Assembly: GCF_015706575.1 (NCBI RefSeq)
Contig: NW_024037056.1
Location: 13,281,176-13,345,175, forward strand
Source of the DNA: Patiria miniata
Taxonomy: Eukaryota > Echinodermata > Asteroidea > Valvatida > Asterinidae
DNA length: 64,000 nt
Direction of reading: 5' to 3'
Shown here: in pieces, positions 1 to 9,457 of the stretch
How the letters are laid out: the number at the start of each line of letters is the position of its first letter
How positions within the stretch are numbered: position 1 is the first letter of the stretch
Notes under the pieces: generated by a model
What the model saw: the letters and a program-made list of their open reading frames with translations, nothing else
Told to the model about the DNA's origin: nothing
Databases searched by the model: none
Translations under genes and position numbers: made by a program

Positions 1-78
1 GCTTGTTAGTCAATACAGAGGAAAATTAGTAAACTTCGCATATGGTAATCTTGCCGTTTCGTCTCTTGTGTCTTGTAG

Positions 79-3052
79 GAGGTAGAGGCCGCGGTGGTGG
101 TGGCTACGGGGGTGGTGGCTACGGTGGTGCTAGCTACGGCGGCTATGGCGGTGGTAGCTATGGCGGCAGTGGTGGCTATGGTGGCAGCAGTGGTGGCTAT
201 GAAGGATACGGAGGCAGCGGTGGGGGTAGTTACGGCAGCGGTGGCTATGATAGTAAGTATTACTACACCTCATAAATATTCATGATCCTCCCGGTGAGTA
301 TCCAGCTCGCTGCCGTGCGGTATTTTGTTCTTGGTTCTTGGTTCTTGGTTGGTTCTTCTCCTTAATACTTCACGTGGGAGTTTATACAGGAGGCCAGAAA
401 CACCGGGGCAAACCCCTTCTCTTAGCGATAAGTGTTTACTGGGTTCTTTTACGTGCATTATACAACACACAGGACCTACGGCTTTGCGTCCCATCCGAAG
501 GACGAAGCAATAATGGTTAAGTGCCTTGCTTAAGGGCACAAGTGTCCACCCGGCGGGCTCGAACCCACGTCACTGTTGCCTCTGAAACACCAGAACATGA
601 GTCCGGTGCTCTTAACCGCTAGGCCATGACACTCAATTGTCTGGTAGCTCCAAAAATTCCCTCTGGAACCCGCCTCCTAGACATGTAGTCTGCGGCATGT
701 AATCTTTACGGAACCAGTCTGTTGTTGTAGTCCTTGTAACTACTGCAGTAAAGACACATTTAAGAGTGTTGGCACCAGACTATTTCAACCCTGTGGCCAT
801 GACACACGGAACTACGAGCAACGTTTCAAACGGGCATTTGGCACGGTGCCTAGTGGGGGTTAGGGTTAAAGGGAATGTACAACATTTGCTTTTGCTGCAA
901 TTTTCAGAAATAAATGGATTTGGAGGATTAGTATGTTTAAGCAAATATTATTACACTGATTTGTTTCACGTTTTGGGTTCGTAGATGCTGGAAAATCAAG
1001 TAAACCAATCATATTCTTGTAGTCTGGTTCCCTGACCCCACTTAAGATGAAACGGAGCAATTTATAGACTTTGGGGAATTGTAAGATGAGAGAATCAGTC
1101 TAGCAGGCTTGTAGTCTTCACAGGTGTGTAATCAATTGCAAAGAAAATGCAGACAAACTAAATATGAAAAATTAGGAGCACTTTTTGAAAAAAGGCCATT
1201 TTTTTCCAACGCTGGTCGGTCGACCAGCGTTAGAAAAATACAGATTTTCTTGAAAATGTTAGCACACCAGGAGCCACAACTTTACAGGATGCTTTAGACT
1301 GCCATTCCCTAACAATCCAGTAAGACATTTTGTGATAATTTGATCAGTTCGTTTTTTGATGTTTGCAAATGTTGTATCTTCCCTTTAAGACTATACTAAC
1401 GCCCACCTTGTGTTTGATCTCTAGGCTATGGCAGTGGTGGATACGACAGTGGCTCTACCTACTCCAGCTCCAGCTATGGGCCAATGAAGGGAGGTAGGTA
1501 CAAATTTACTATGAAATTGAAAATGCATTAAAACCCAAATTATTTTTTTTTGGGGGGGGGGGAGTTCAGTCATACAAGGCAGTTTTCACAGGCGACTGTC
1601 GGGAACAACTAAGTTTAGTTTCCTCAAATATTAGGAAGCTGCACAGAAATAAGTGTTTTAAAAGTGTTTTATCGATATTTGATGGTGATTGCCTGACAAC
1701 AGTTGTCTCTGTTTTTATTCCCCTGGCTGTAAGCCAGAGGGGGATATTGCTATCCGGTTCGTTAGTAAAAACGTCATACACGCGCGCACACCACTGATTA
1801 CTAGCGCCCATTGGCTGCAAACGCTCGAGCTGCGTTAACTTCTGGTTCCAATCGTGCAGAAAGTGCTGGAGGTGACGTCACACTAACGAACCGGATAGCG
1901 TATTCCTTCTGTGTGTATGTATGTGTGAGTTTGTCTTACAGTCACTATGTGGACATGTGAACAAAAGATGTCCACATATTGCAGGTTGTGTTGACGTTAT
2001 GGCCTAAGCTGTGTCCACATAACGTTTCGCTCTCTCTGGAAAACAGGTTTAGAGGCATTTTCGGGTTAGCGTTATCTGTCGCAGAATGAAGAGAAACATT
2101 CAAGGAAATAAAAAAACAAATTTGGGGTTAACAGAGTTTTCACAGTTTAAGTAAAGTTATTTTTTGTACCGAGTTTTCTTCACTACACGAAAACAAAGGA
2201 ATGCCCACAGAGAGTGTGTAAAACGAACAGTGGTGTCTGTGCGTGCGTGTGTGTATTATGATTTGGTTAACTCTTGTCAGCACGATAACTTCGGAAATAC
2301 TTTACTTAGGAACTTCAAATTGGGTTTGTGGATTCTTCTTGATAGTCTTTCTTGATAGTCTTAAGAAGACTATTGATTTTAGGCCGGACAGGTCAAAGCT
2401 CAAGGTCACTGTTGCCAAAACAATAGAAATCTTGTCAAAGTGATGTTGTTCTTGGTTCATGTAAGAGACATCAGAAAATCTGCCAGCACGCAAGGGGCAT
2501 TGCGCAAGTCTCACTTGCAGTATTTTGTCTACTTTGTACGATGTGGCCCCCAATGTGTACAGTTTCACCCATTAACCCTAACCCCCTAGGCCCTTGTTGC
2601 TTACAACCATCCTCAATCCTCCAAAATCCTCCAAAATTTTGCAACTCCGCCTAAATTTTTCAAAATTGTCAGACAGTCCTGCCTCAAAATGCATTCATCC
2701 TCAATCCTCCAAAATCCTCTTGTGCTTCAATCACCATTCATCCTCAATCCTCCAGAATCCTCATTTGATTCAATCACCATTCATCCTCAATCCTCTAGAA
2801 TCCTCCAAAACTGCCAGGAGAATTTTGGAGGAGTGAGGTGGGTTAGGGTTAAGTAAGAATGAGCGTTAAGTTCTAGACATGTTGTCTTGTCGATTGCAAA
2901 AGCCCAACTCTGAATAAAAAGTTGTTTTTTTTAACTGTTTGTGGACAGGTTATGGAGAGGGCAACGGCGGGGGCTATGACAACAGTTACGGAAGTGGCTA
3001 TGGTGGGGGCCGTGGTGGTCGTGGTGGCGGAAGAGGATACCGCCCCTATTAG
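79..3052 (+). CDS. hnRNP A/B-type protein, C-terminal exons only (gene A, 5' end outside window)
   Basis: Three coding exons are visible: 79-252, 1425-1493 and 2949-3052 (stop TAG 3050-3052), all joined in phase 1 with consensus GT-AG borders. They encode a Gly/Tyr/Ser-rich tail with GGYGG-type repeats, then SSSYGPMKGG, which resembles the GPMK core of the M9/PY nuclear localisation signal of hnRNP A1/A2, then an RGG-rich end finishing GYRPY-stop. The RNA-recognition motifs must lie to the left of the window. The protein should bind RNA in the nucleus and shuttle through transportin, as known for the family; this is inferred from the tail alone. Exon order and phases match gene B, its closest relative here. 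The first intron holds a SINE and a TTAA element; the second holds a 151-bp MITE and a minisatellite element. Confidence 0.9.
325..634 (-). repeat. tRNA-derived SINE (family 1)
   Basis: Read on the minus strand it starts GAGTGTCATGGCCTAGCGGT, with an A-box-like segment and the B-box-like GGGTTCGAGCCC, and ends in a GGTTCTT-rich tail. Two more copies occur at 28123-28417 (minus) and 39563-39864 (plus). It lies in a gene A tail intron. Confidence 0.85.
866..1388. mobile_element. TTAA-flanked nonautonomous DNA transposon (AGGGAATGTACAAC ends)
   Basis: TTAA occurs at both ends (866-869 and 1385-1388). The inverted termini are AGGGAATGTACAACATTTGC on the left and GCAAATGTTGTATCTTCCCT on the right. 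The centre holds a palindrome around 1208-1230 (CGCTGGTCGGTCGACCAGCG). Copies recur at 47014-47537 and 59849-60230. TTAA duplication fits Kolobok or piggyBac superfamilies; no transposase is encoded. The right end lies only 36 bp upstream of the next gene A exon. Confidence 0.8.
1749..1899. mobile_element. Short MITE with 18-bp perfect inverted ends
   Basis: GCTATCCGGTTCGTTAGT at 1749-1766 is the exact reverse complement of 1882-1899. The 151-bp element has no coding capacity. One similar end (TATCCGGTTCGTAAGTGTGA) is present near 37735, suggesting a dispersed family. It lies in the last coding-region intron of gene A. Confidence 0.75.
2572..2852 (+). mobile_element. TTAA/CCCTAA minisatellite element, copy 1
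   Basis: TTAACCCTAACCCCCTAGGC opens the element and GGGTTAGGGTTAA closes it, with TTAA on each side. The interior is repeats of TCAATCCTCCAAAATCC-type units, including a longer unit containing CAATCACCATTCATCC. It lies 96 bp upstream of the last coding exon of gene A. Confidence 0.85.
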
Positions 3053-3699
3053 GTCATGTGACTGACCACCTGATCTCATACCACGGGGTAAGTAGAGTCA
3101 TAGGAGTTCATGAATGGGACAAATCTCTCAGAACCTGCTGAGGTACTTAGAAATCAAACACAAAACAAAAACAAGTAATTTAATCGCTTGTTTCTTTCAA
3201 TACATTTGAGCCAGCACAGCACATTGATTGTGAAGTGTTAATAGTGGATTCAAAAAAAAAATTTCTGCATTCTGTGACAAACTTTTATTGTGTGGGTTGT
3301 CAACTTTTGAGGAAAAGTAATATTTTTTTTGTGGTTGAAATAGAGACAACGAAACAATTTGAAGCGGCAGTCTCTTACAAAACCTTGTCTCAATTTCAAA
3401 TCACTGTTGGTTAATGTGTGGCTAACAGCCAATCCCCCTTTCAAAAAAAAACAATTTAAAAAGGGAATTTGCCCTGATGTTCATAAAACTGACCAATTGT
3501 CGTTCTCAGTTTTGAGTAGGTAAACGTATTTACTTGGCAGCTCTCTGATATTTGTCCCAGTACGTTTGTTTAAGCCCGTCATTATTTAGGGAAGATATAC
3601 AATGTACTTTCTTGCGAGCCGAACGTAAGTCCTAAGACATTTGATTAGGCATCAGTGCTAAGCTACTGCAGTCATGAGGCTTATTAGCATGTGCAAAAA

Positions 3700-3870
3700 C
3701 TGCCAGCTCTCTCCCACATCCGGCATTAGCTGGGGTGCAACATGCAATGGACCGGCATCCCATCCAGGGGGAATAGCAATATTCTCAGATGTTTCATGCT
3801 ACTAAAACCGGAGATAAACGCCGGCCTGATGGGCCACATTGGCTCGTGACAGACTTTACCTTTTTGGCTT
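3700..3870. repeat. Probable SINE body fragment
   Basis: The stretch with CCGGCATCCCATCCAGGGGG and AAACCGGAGATAAACGCCGG resembles the body of tRNA-derived SINEs that lack their head. It sits in the 3' UTR intron of gene A. I see no second clear copy, so the assignment is tentative. Confidence 0.35.
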
Positions 3871-4042
3871 TTTAACAGTCTATTCAGGCTTGTGGTAAAT
3901 TTGAGCTTGTTGGGTCATTCTTTTGGATTAGTCTAAGTTGAATTGTTTCTTTTTAAGGTTTTTTTCCTTCTTTCTTTAAATTTTCTTTTAAATTCATTCC
4001 ACATATTCTCATCATTTCTGTATTTTCTCCCTTTTTCCCTAG

Positions 4043-4390
4043 AGATCATTATATGGGACGGTAATGTTAGCGTTACCCTATCAATAATGCAGTGGGACTT
4101 CCTACCTAGTCATCATTAAAGCAAACCCCTCTTTCTCTCAAGAAACCGAAACCCCTCAATGAATCGACGGATGCTAATGTCTCAAGTTTGGCCCCCTTGG
4201 ATTAGGCCAGAGATACTTTACAGAACACTCTGAACGACTGCTTTGATAAAGCTTGATAAGAAGACGCTTCAAACTTGCCGACCACTTTTTAAGGCCCAAT
4301 AATGTGTGGTTTAGGATCTTAAAGAAATTGTCTGGCACTTGCTGCAGTTCATCAGGGCAGACTGCTTTAGATCTTTTAGACAAAGACTAA
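4043..4390 (+). other. 3' UTR exon block shared with gene B
   Basis: From ATATGGGACGGTAATGTTAG through the run ending GTTTGGCCCCC the sequence matches 19398-19560 with only a few differences, then similarity tapers. This noncoding block is as conserved as or more conserved than the coding tail exons of the two genes. Confidence 0.85.
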
Positions 4391-4876
4391 GTTATGTTTC
4401 GAGTAGAAAAAGCAAGTGAATTTGCCAACGACTTGGAACATCTTGACGCAAAAAGAAAAAATATAGGTGCTTGCACACTTTGTTGATAAAGCATTCAAAA
4501 ATTAAACAGCATGAATACACAAGAGCTAAGAGTTAAATAATTATGCATAAATACTTATTCCTATTGGATGAGCCCGTCACGTGAGTGGTTTAATTGGTCG
4601 ATAAAACACCAGCTGCTTTTAAACAGAATTCCTTGTTGATGTTCTGTGCCGCATCGCGCAGTACACGCCCCGCACCACACTCGTCAATTTCCACAACAGC
4701 ACTACGCGCGCGAGGCACAAACCATAGACAAGGCAAGCAGGGTGTTTCACCAAACATGAGTTAAAAGTGTTTTACAAAATCGTTGGAAAATTCTGAATTG
4801 TTAACTTGTTTTTGAAGGAAAGGTATTTATGAATGGGAATAAATACATGCTTGTATTTGCTGGTAATAAACAAGTT

Positions 4877-5062
4877 CAGTCGACTCTCATTATAAAAAGC
4901 ACTTTTATAAAGAGGTTCTGCTTATAAAGAGCAAATTCTGAGGTCCCAAATCTCGGGTTCTCTTTGTGTTTCTTTGTTTCGCTGTCCTTTAATAACAACA
5001 TTCCTGTTATACAGAGGTAATTTTGCTAGTCCCATCGACCTTGTTATAACGAGAGTCGACTG
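4877..5062. mobile_element. pogo/Tigger-like MITE in gene A 3' UTR
   Basis: The left end CAGTCGACTCTCATTATAAA and the right end TTATAACGAGAGTCGACTG are inverted copies typical of pogo/Tigger nonautonomous elements. It is absent from the equivalent place in gene B, so it inserted after the duplication or was lost from B. Confidence 0.75.
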
Positions 5063-6061
5063 TATGTTTAAAACCCGCTAGGGGCCTGGTTGCTGATAGT
5101 GACCTTCGACTCGTCTCGGGACATGATCCGCGTGCACGCCCCAAGCTGGTTTTAAACACAATTCCTGCAGTCTGCGCCATATCGCAAGGGGCCTGCTCAC
5201 GGATAATGATCCTCGCCCACTTGCTCCATTTTTTAGTCCAGGCTCCAAGCCGGTTTTAAACATTTGTTTAAAACCGTCCAAGCACATAGTTATTCCCTTA
5301 TTCAAAACAAGATGCTTTACAGCTTTTATACCGAAAAGCCCACTTGTATACTCTCTACACGTACAACAAATTCACTGCATTTTTTTTCCCAAGGTGTAAA
5401 TATGGAACAAATGGATTTCAATCGAATGTTCATACTTCAATTTTGTAGCCACTTACGATTTGAGATAACAATTGACTTTAAAGTATTTTAATAATATTAT
5501 ATTCTGGTGAGTAGTCTTGGCGATGGTATCATTAAATGTTTTGAAAGTCTTTATTAACGAAAAAAGAAAACGCCACCATATTTTGTTTGGAAGCAGTCAT
5601 ATCCACCAAATTCAACACTGACCATTGATCAAGTCCTCTCCACATTATTATTTATATCGGGCTTCCAGCGGTAAAAACAAATCAACATATTGTATGCTTT
5701 TGTAAAACGTACCCGGATGACAGCAATAACTGTCGGTAAAAGTACCCGGATTGCGGACAATATTACATTTGATGTTGTCTGGCGTGCCCTCATCCGGGCA
5801 TTTTCGCTGGTTCCCACACGATCAAGAGCGTAGAAACTCACAGTTGTCAACCACTCATCAGAGCGTAGCGCGCGCAACCGTCAAACACAAATGCCCACGC
5901 AGCGCGCAGCAGGCCAGGTATACGCGCACTGTTGTCAATCACAAAGGCATGCAGCTTCTTATAGTTTGTCGAAATAGGAAAAATGAAGACAGCGTCTTGA
6001 ATTGTACTTCTTGCAAATCAAGTTGGCCTGATATAAAAAATAATGAATGGCTTTTTTAGGG

Positions 6062-6153
6062 GGGATACAAGAATACATGTATATTGCACTCGCTATGACA
6101 ATATTGCACTCGTGCAATATTGTCATAGCGAGTGCAATATTTTCTTGTATCCA
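6062..6153. repeat. Long perfect hairpin in gene A 3' UTR
   Basis: Arms 6081-6108 and 6113-6140 are exact reverse complements (28 bp) around a 4-base loop. The outer flanks GGATACAAGAA and TTCTTGTATCC extend the pairing with an internal bulge. It lies inside an insertion relative to gene B. Confidence 0.9.
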
Positions 6154-6492
6154 CCTCAAAGCCATCCGATATATAATTAATTGGCTCATGAATATTCACA
6201 TTGTCTTATGAAAATGTAGAACAACTTGGTAGCAACATTCCAGTTATAAATCCTTTTGAATATGCATGTCATAATTTGAGGAAAAAAAGCTTTTCAATGT
6301 CCTACTGCCACCGTCCTCTTCTTTCTTAAATCATGTACATATTGTCAAATAACAAGCGATGTTTTGTAAGTTTTGTATTGTGACAAGTGCATTCAGTAGT
6401 TTGTTTCAACATTTTGTCGAATTTTTACTCCGTGATAGAAGAATGATTAAATACCTCGGATAATTACACAGAATTAATGCCTGTCTGTTTAA

Positions 6493-7300
6493 TTGATGGA
6501 TATTCCTAGCCTCTTGCTTCTGCATTGTGTTGTGTGACATGTCCCTTTATCAGGCATGCAACTTTTCCTCGGATCAGCTGATTTCCTCTTTTTTCACTTC
6601 CAATGTGTGCCATTAAAAATAGAAAAACACTGTACAAAGTCTTGGAAAGATTTGAATTTCCTCTTTTTTGTGACTTCCCAGTTGTATGCCTGCTTTATAT
6701 TTAACTTCGCCATCTTCAAGTTGTAAATTTGAAGTAGAACTGCTTTGATAAGCAGCTATCTTCTGGATAGACCTTGATCATGCTGCCACCATTTCAGTCA
6801 TGTTCCTTGTATCTAATAACAGTACTGAATGATAACGTTTTTTGTGCAAAAAGGAACCAGACTATATTTCCTTCCAGTCTCACTTTGGTTACGATGATTT
6901 GAATGGGAAAAAAAATCAAGATGGCTGCAACATGATATCGGTCTGTTGAATACAATTAACAAAAATAAAGTAGCCTACATGTACAAATGAAGTTTCAAAT
7001 CTACCTGTGGTCCTAAATAGATGATTATGTTTTTGCACGCAACTAAATATGAAAATGGCCATAATTGATATGCATAGGCCAAAAGGCCTAACTTTTATAA
7101 AGTGCATGGTACATTGTTCGAGTGGGATAATAAAGTTTTTATCCATCTACATACAGTGTACACTCATTCTTCATAGGATTATGCTCATTTTGGCCAAGAT
7201 ACCCGGACTGCATGTACGTGTACATGTAGGGGCCAAGCCTATATACATGTAGACTCATTTTCGGCAGCATTCTTGTCTGGACTGCGTGTCAATTCATAGT
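6493..7300. other. Spacer between gene A and relic exon
   Basis: Apart from the 142-bp MITE at 6551-6692 and an AATAAA at 6964-6969 that could end the gene A transcript, I see no gene or strong signal. Short ACATGTAC-rich stretches occur around 7190-7255. Confidence 0.5.
6551..6692. mobile_element. CAGGCATGCAACT MITE, copy 1
   Basis: The element begins CAGGCATGCAACTTTTCCTC and ends CCAGTTGTATGCCTG, with CTTTAT on both sides as a possible short target duplication. Further copies are at 27531-27662, 33555-33716 and 63227-63355. Confidence 0.75.
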
Positions 7301-7319
7301 TTTCACCTGATTTTTACAG

Positions 7320-7826
7320 GTTAGGGCGGTGGCTACGGAAGTGGCTATGGTTAATGATGGCCGCCGGCTTTGACTAGCTGCCGAGGCTGCCCGCGTATTT
7401 TTTTTTCCTAGGAGGGTTAGGGGCAATGTCATGAATAATTCAGTTTTTCCTTTGAATCATTGCAAGACTTGGGTTCTCGTTCTATTTTCCCCTTAATTTA
7501 AAATTATCTCAGTGATAAATTTGGAGAAGAAAAATCGCTGATGAGCAGCGACGACGTGGATTCGAACCAGGGATCTTTGTATCCATAGCTCATCTCGCTA
7601 TCCACTAGGCTACTGTGTGGTAGCTCGACGACAACCGTTCTTTAAAATGCTTTAGTGTATTGTAACTAGTTGAGTAACTAACACCAATACTGTTGATATC
7701 ATTGTCCGTTCTCATGGATAAACATGAATTATTTATGACATTGCCCCTAACCCTCCTAGGAATAAAAATTACGCAGGCTGCCCTATTAGATCATGTGACC
7801 AACCACCTGATCTCGGCCCCCAAGAG
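7320..7826 (+). pseudogene. Relic hnRNP A/B terminal exon interrupted by a transposon
   Basis: After an intact acceptor (TTTTTACAG) the sequence reads GGTGGCTACGGAAGTGGCTA, like the last exons of A and B. It resumes at 7784 with TATTAGATCATGTGACCAAC and a donor-like AAGAGGTAA, matching gene B 18404-18448. An in-frame TAG lies at 7322-7324, so it could not encode the full tail. A 382-bp element splits the exon at 7393. Similarity continues past the donor (ATGGGACAAA...). No RRM exons accompany it. It is the trace of a partial or decayed duplicate of this gene family. Confidence 0.85.
7393..7774. mobile_element. MITE with 9-bp target duplication AGGCTGCCC
   Basis: AGGCTGCCC occurs at 7384-7392 and again at 7775-7783. 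The inverted ends run GCGTATTTTTTTTTCCTAGG / CCTAGGAATAAAAATTACGC and continue for about 50 bp. The 9-bp duplication suggests a Mutator-like element, though 8-9 bp is shared by other groups. The middle (about 7540-7625) contains a tRNA-like stretch on the minus strand with CCTGGTTCGAATCC. Confidence 0.85.
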
Positions 7827-9300
7827 GTAAATGGATGGGACAAAACAGCTCCTGCAGAGTGACTTAAAAAAAAAATACATTTGTACATGTAAATAAATGA
7901 AGAGTAATTCTGATTTACAGTCGAACACCTTTATAACAAGGTCCTCGGGACTTTACAAATTACATTTGTACCTTGTTATAACAGGTAACTTGTACAAATG
8001 TATTATCAGTAATGAAAAACCAAAGAAAAACAAAGGCTAGGGGGCCAGATTTTGTCTAGGCCCCTCCCCCCCCCAAAAAAAAATGGCAGTAGCAAATGTT
8101 AGAAGATGACATCACAAGCAAAATAGTTGTGAGACTGAGAAGGGGCATTTGTTCACTACATGTACATGTATTAGGTAATAGTGTGCATTATTGTAGGATT
8201 TCAGGATCCACCCCTGCTAGCCCCCACTCCCCCCCCTCTTCCCCCCCCCCCGCCTCCACCCCCCCCCCCCCCAAATGATAGGCTCTAGAACCGCGCCTGG
8301 CCCCGCAATTATGTGACGTCAGTTTATATTACCATTGATGCCAAGGCCATGTAACGTTATTTGAGGATTAATGAATTTTAAAATTGTTTAAATATTATAC
8401 CTTGCTTCTCCTAACTGGTGTCAATTAAAGATGTCCAATCTACCCTGAAATACAATGTACGCCTGAAATGTTGTTTTGCTTCAAATTACTCGAAATGTTC
8501 TTATATATATATAGTTGACGGATTTTTTTGTTAAGAACTTGACCCTGCAAAACTGGACGGTAGTCTACCCTTTTTTATAACATAGGCTGGGGTCGAGGGG
8601 CAAGTGGTGTCTAGTCCCCCCCCCCTTCATGACTGCAACTGTATTTTATTTAGGAAATCTACTTTTTACCTTAAACTTGAATCTCCAAGTATTTAGGCCT
8701 ATACAAAAACCTTTCGTCGGCCTCCGTTGCGCCGCAAAGTATCCCTTCGCCTGAAAACAACTACCATTTAGGCCTATATATAGGCCGCTTGGATTTTTGT
8801 ATTCAAAATAAATTCAATTGTTCAACACAAATATCTTGGAACCGTAGGCCTACTCAAAGTTTAAATTCCATTTCATGTGTATGTAGTACTAGTTTTTTTT
8901 ACTCTAAAATGCATAATTTACGCCCACAATGTATGGTACTATAACCGACACTCGGCCCATATGAGAAGAACGCGAATTGATTTTTTAATTCATTAGACTT
9001 TTGCGCTACATGACACAATGACTTGACTTCATTTATTATGCACGGCCATAGCGTACGTATGCACGCGCAGCTGGACGGATTACTTCCTCCAAAAAGTAGT
9101 CACCCGCATACAATAGTGCCTAAAATCTTTATGTTTATTGATGTGATTAATTACCTATTTTTACATGCCCCATGTGTTATTCTTGAAGCCATTTGACTTT
9201 ATAATTTTGACAGTCGAAAAAAGGTTAAATACGAATTTTCCCTTTTTAGTTCATGAAAAAAATACGTCACCGACTTGTATTCATGCGCGCACATGCTTTG
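7827..9300. other. Spacer upstream of gene B
   Basis: It contains a short pogo-like scrap at about 7918-7995 (CAGTCGAACACCTTTATAAC), a C-rich tract at about 8217-8273 and AT-rich unique sequence. No coding exon is supported. The 5' flank and promoter of gene B must lie in the last few hundred bases, but I cannot place a start site. Confidence 0.5.
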
Positions 9301-9457
9301 CACACAAAGCAGGCATTTATTAACTGGTTCCCGTCATATCAGAAAGCCACACGGCAGTGGTTTCCCACATTGCAGCCGAAAGGAGCCAGTGTACCAGTGC
9401 AGCAAGTAATAGCATCCTTTTCGGTTCACGCAACAGCACGTCGACGAAAACTTCACA

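Larger units (their letters stand above)
3053..6490 (+). other. Gene A 3' UTR, with an intron
   Basis: The stop codon is followed by 35 nt of exon, a donor at 3088 and an acceptor (CCCTAG) ending at 4042. The 3' UTR exon from 4043 is nearly identical to that of gene B (19398 onward) for roughly 165 nt and remains recognisably similar to about 6470. Relative to B it carries two insertions: about 4540-5290, which includes a pogo-like MITE (4877-5062), and about 5645-6170, which includes a perfect 28-bp-arm hairpin. No AATAAA sits at the end of the shared block; AATAAA at 4865-4870 and 6964-6969 are candidates. The end is therefore approximate. Confidence 0.65.

Noticed and set aside
42-275. ATG at 42 as the start of a glycine-rich protein
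   Set aside because: A consensus acceptor lies between it and the glycine exon, the exon joins in phase 1 as in the paralogs, and the upstream residues resemble nothing in the family.
2572-2852. Interstitial telomeric repeat
   Set aside because: Only one CCCTAA unit is present per end and the borders are TTAA, so transposon termini explain it better.
7540-7625. Functional tRNA gene on the minus strand
   Set aside because: Only the B-box side is convincing, the acceptor arms do not pair, and it lies inside a MITE.
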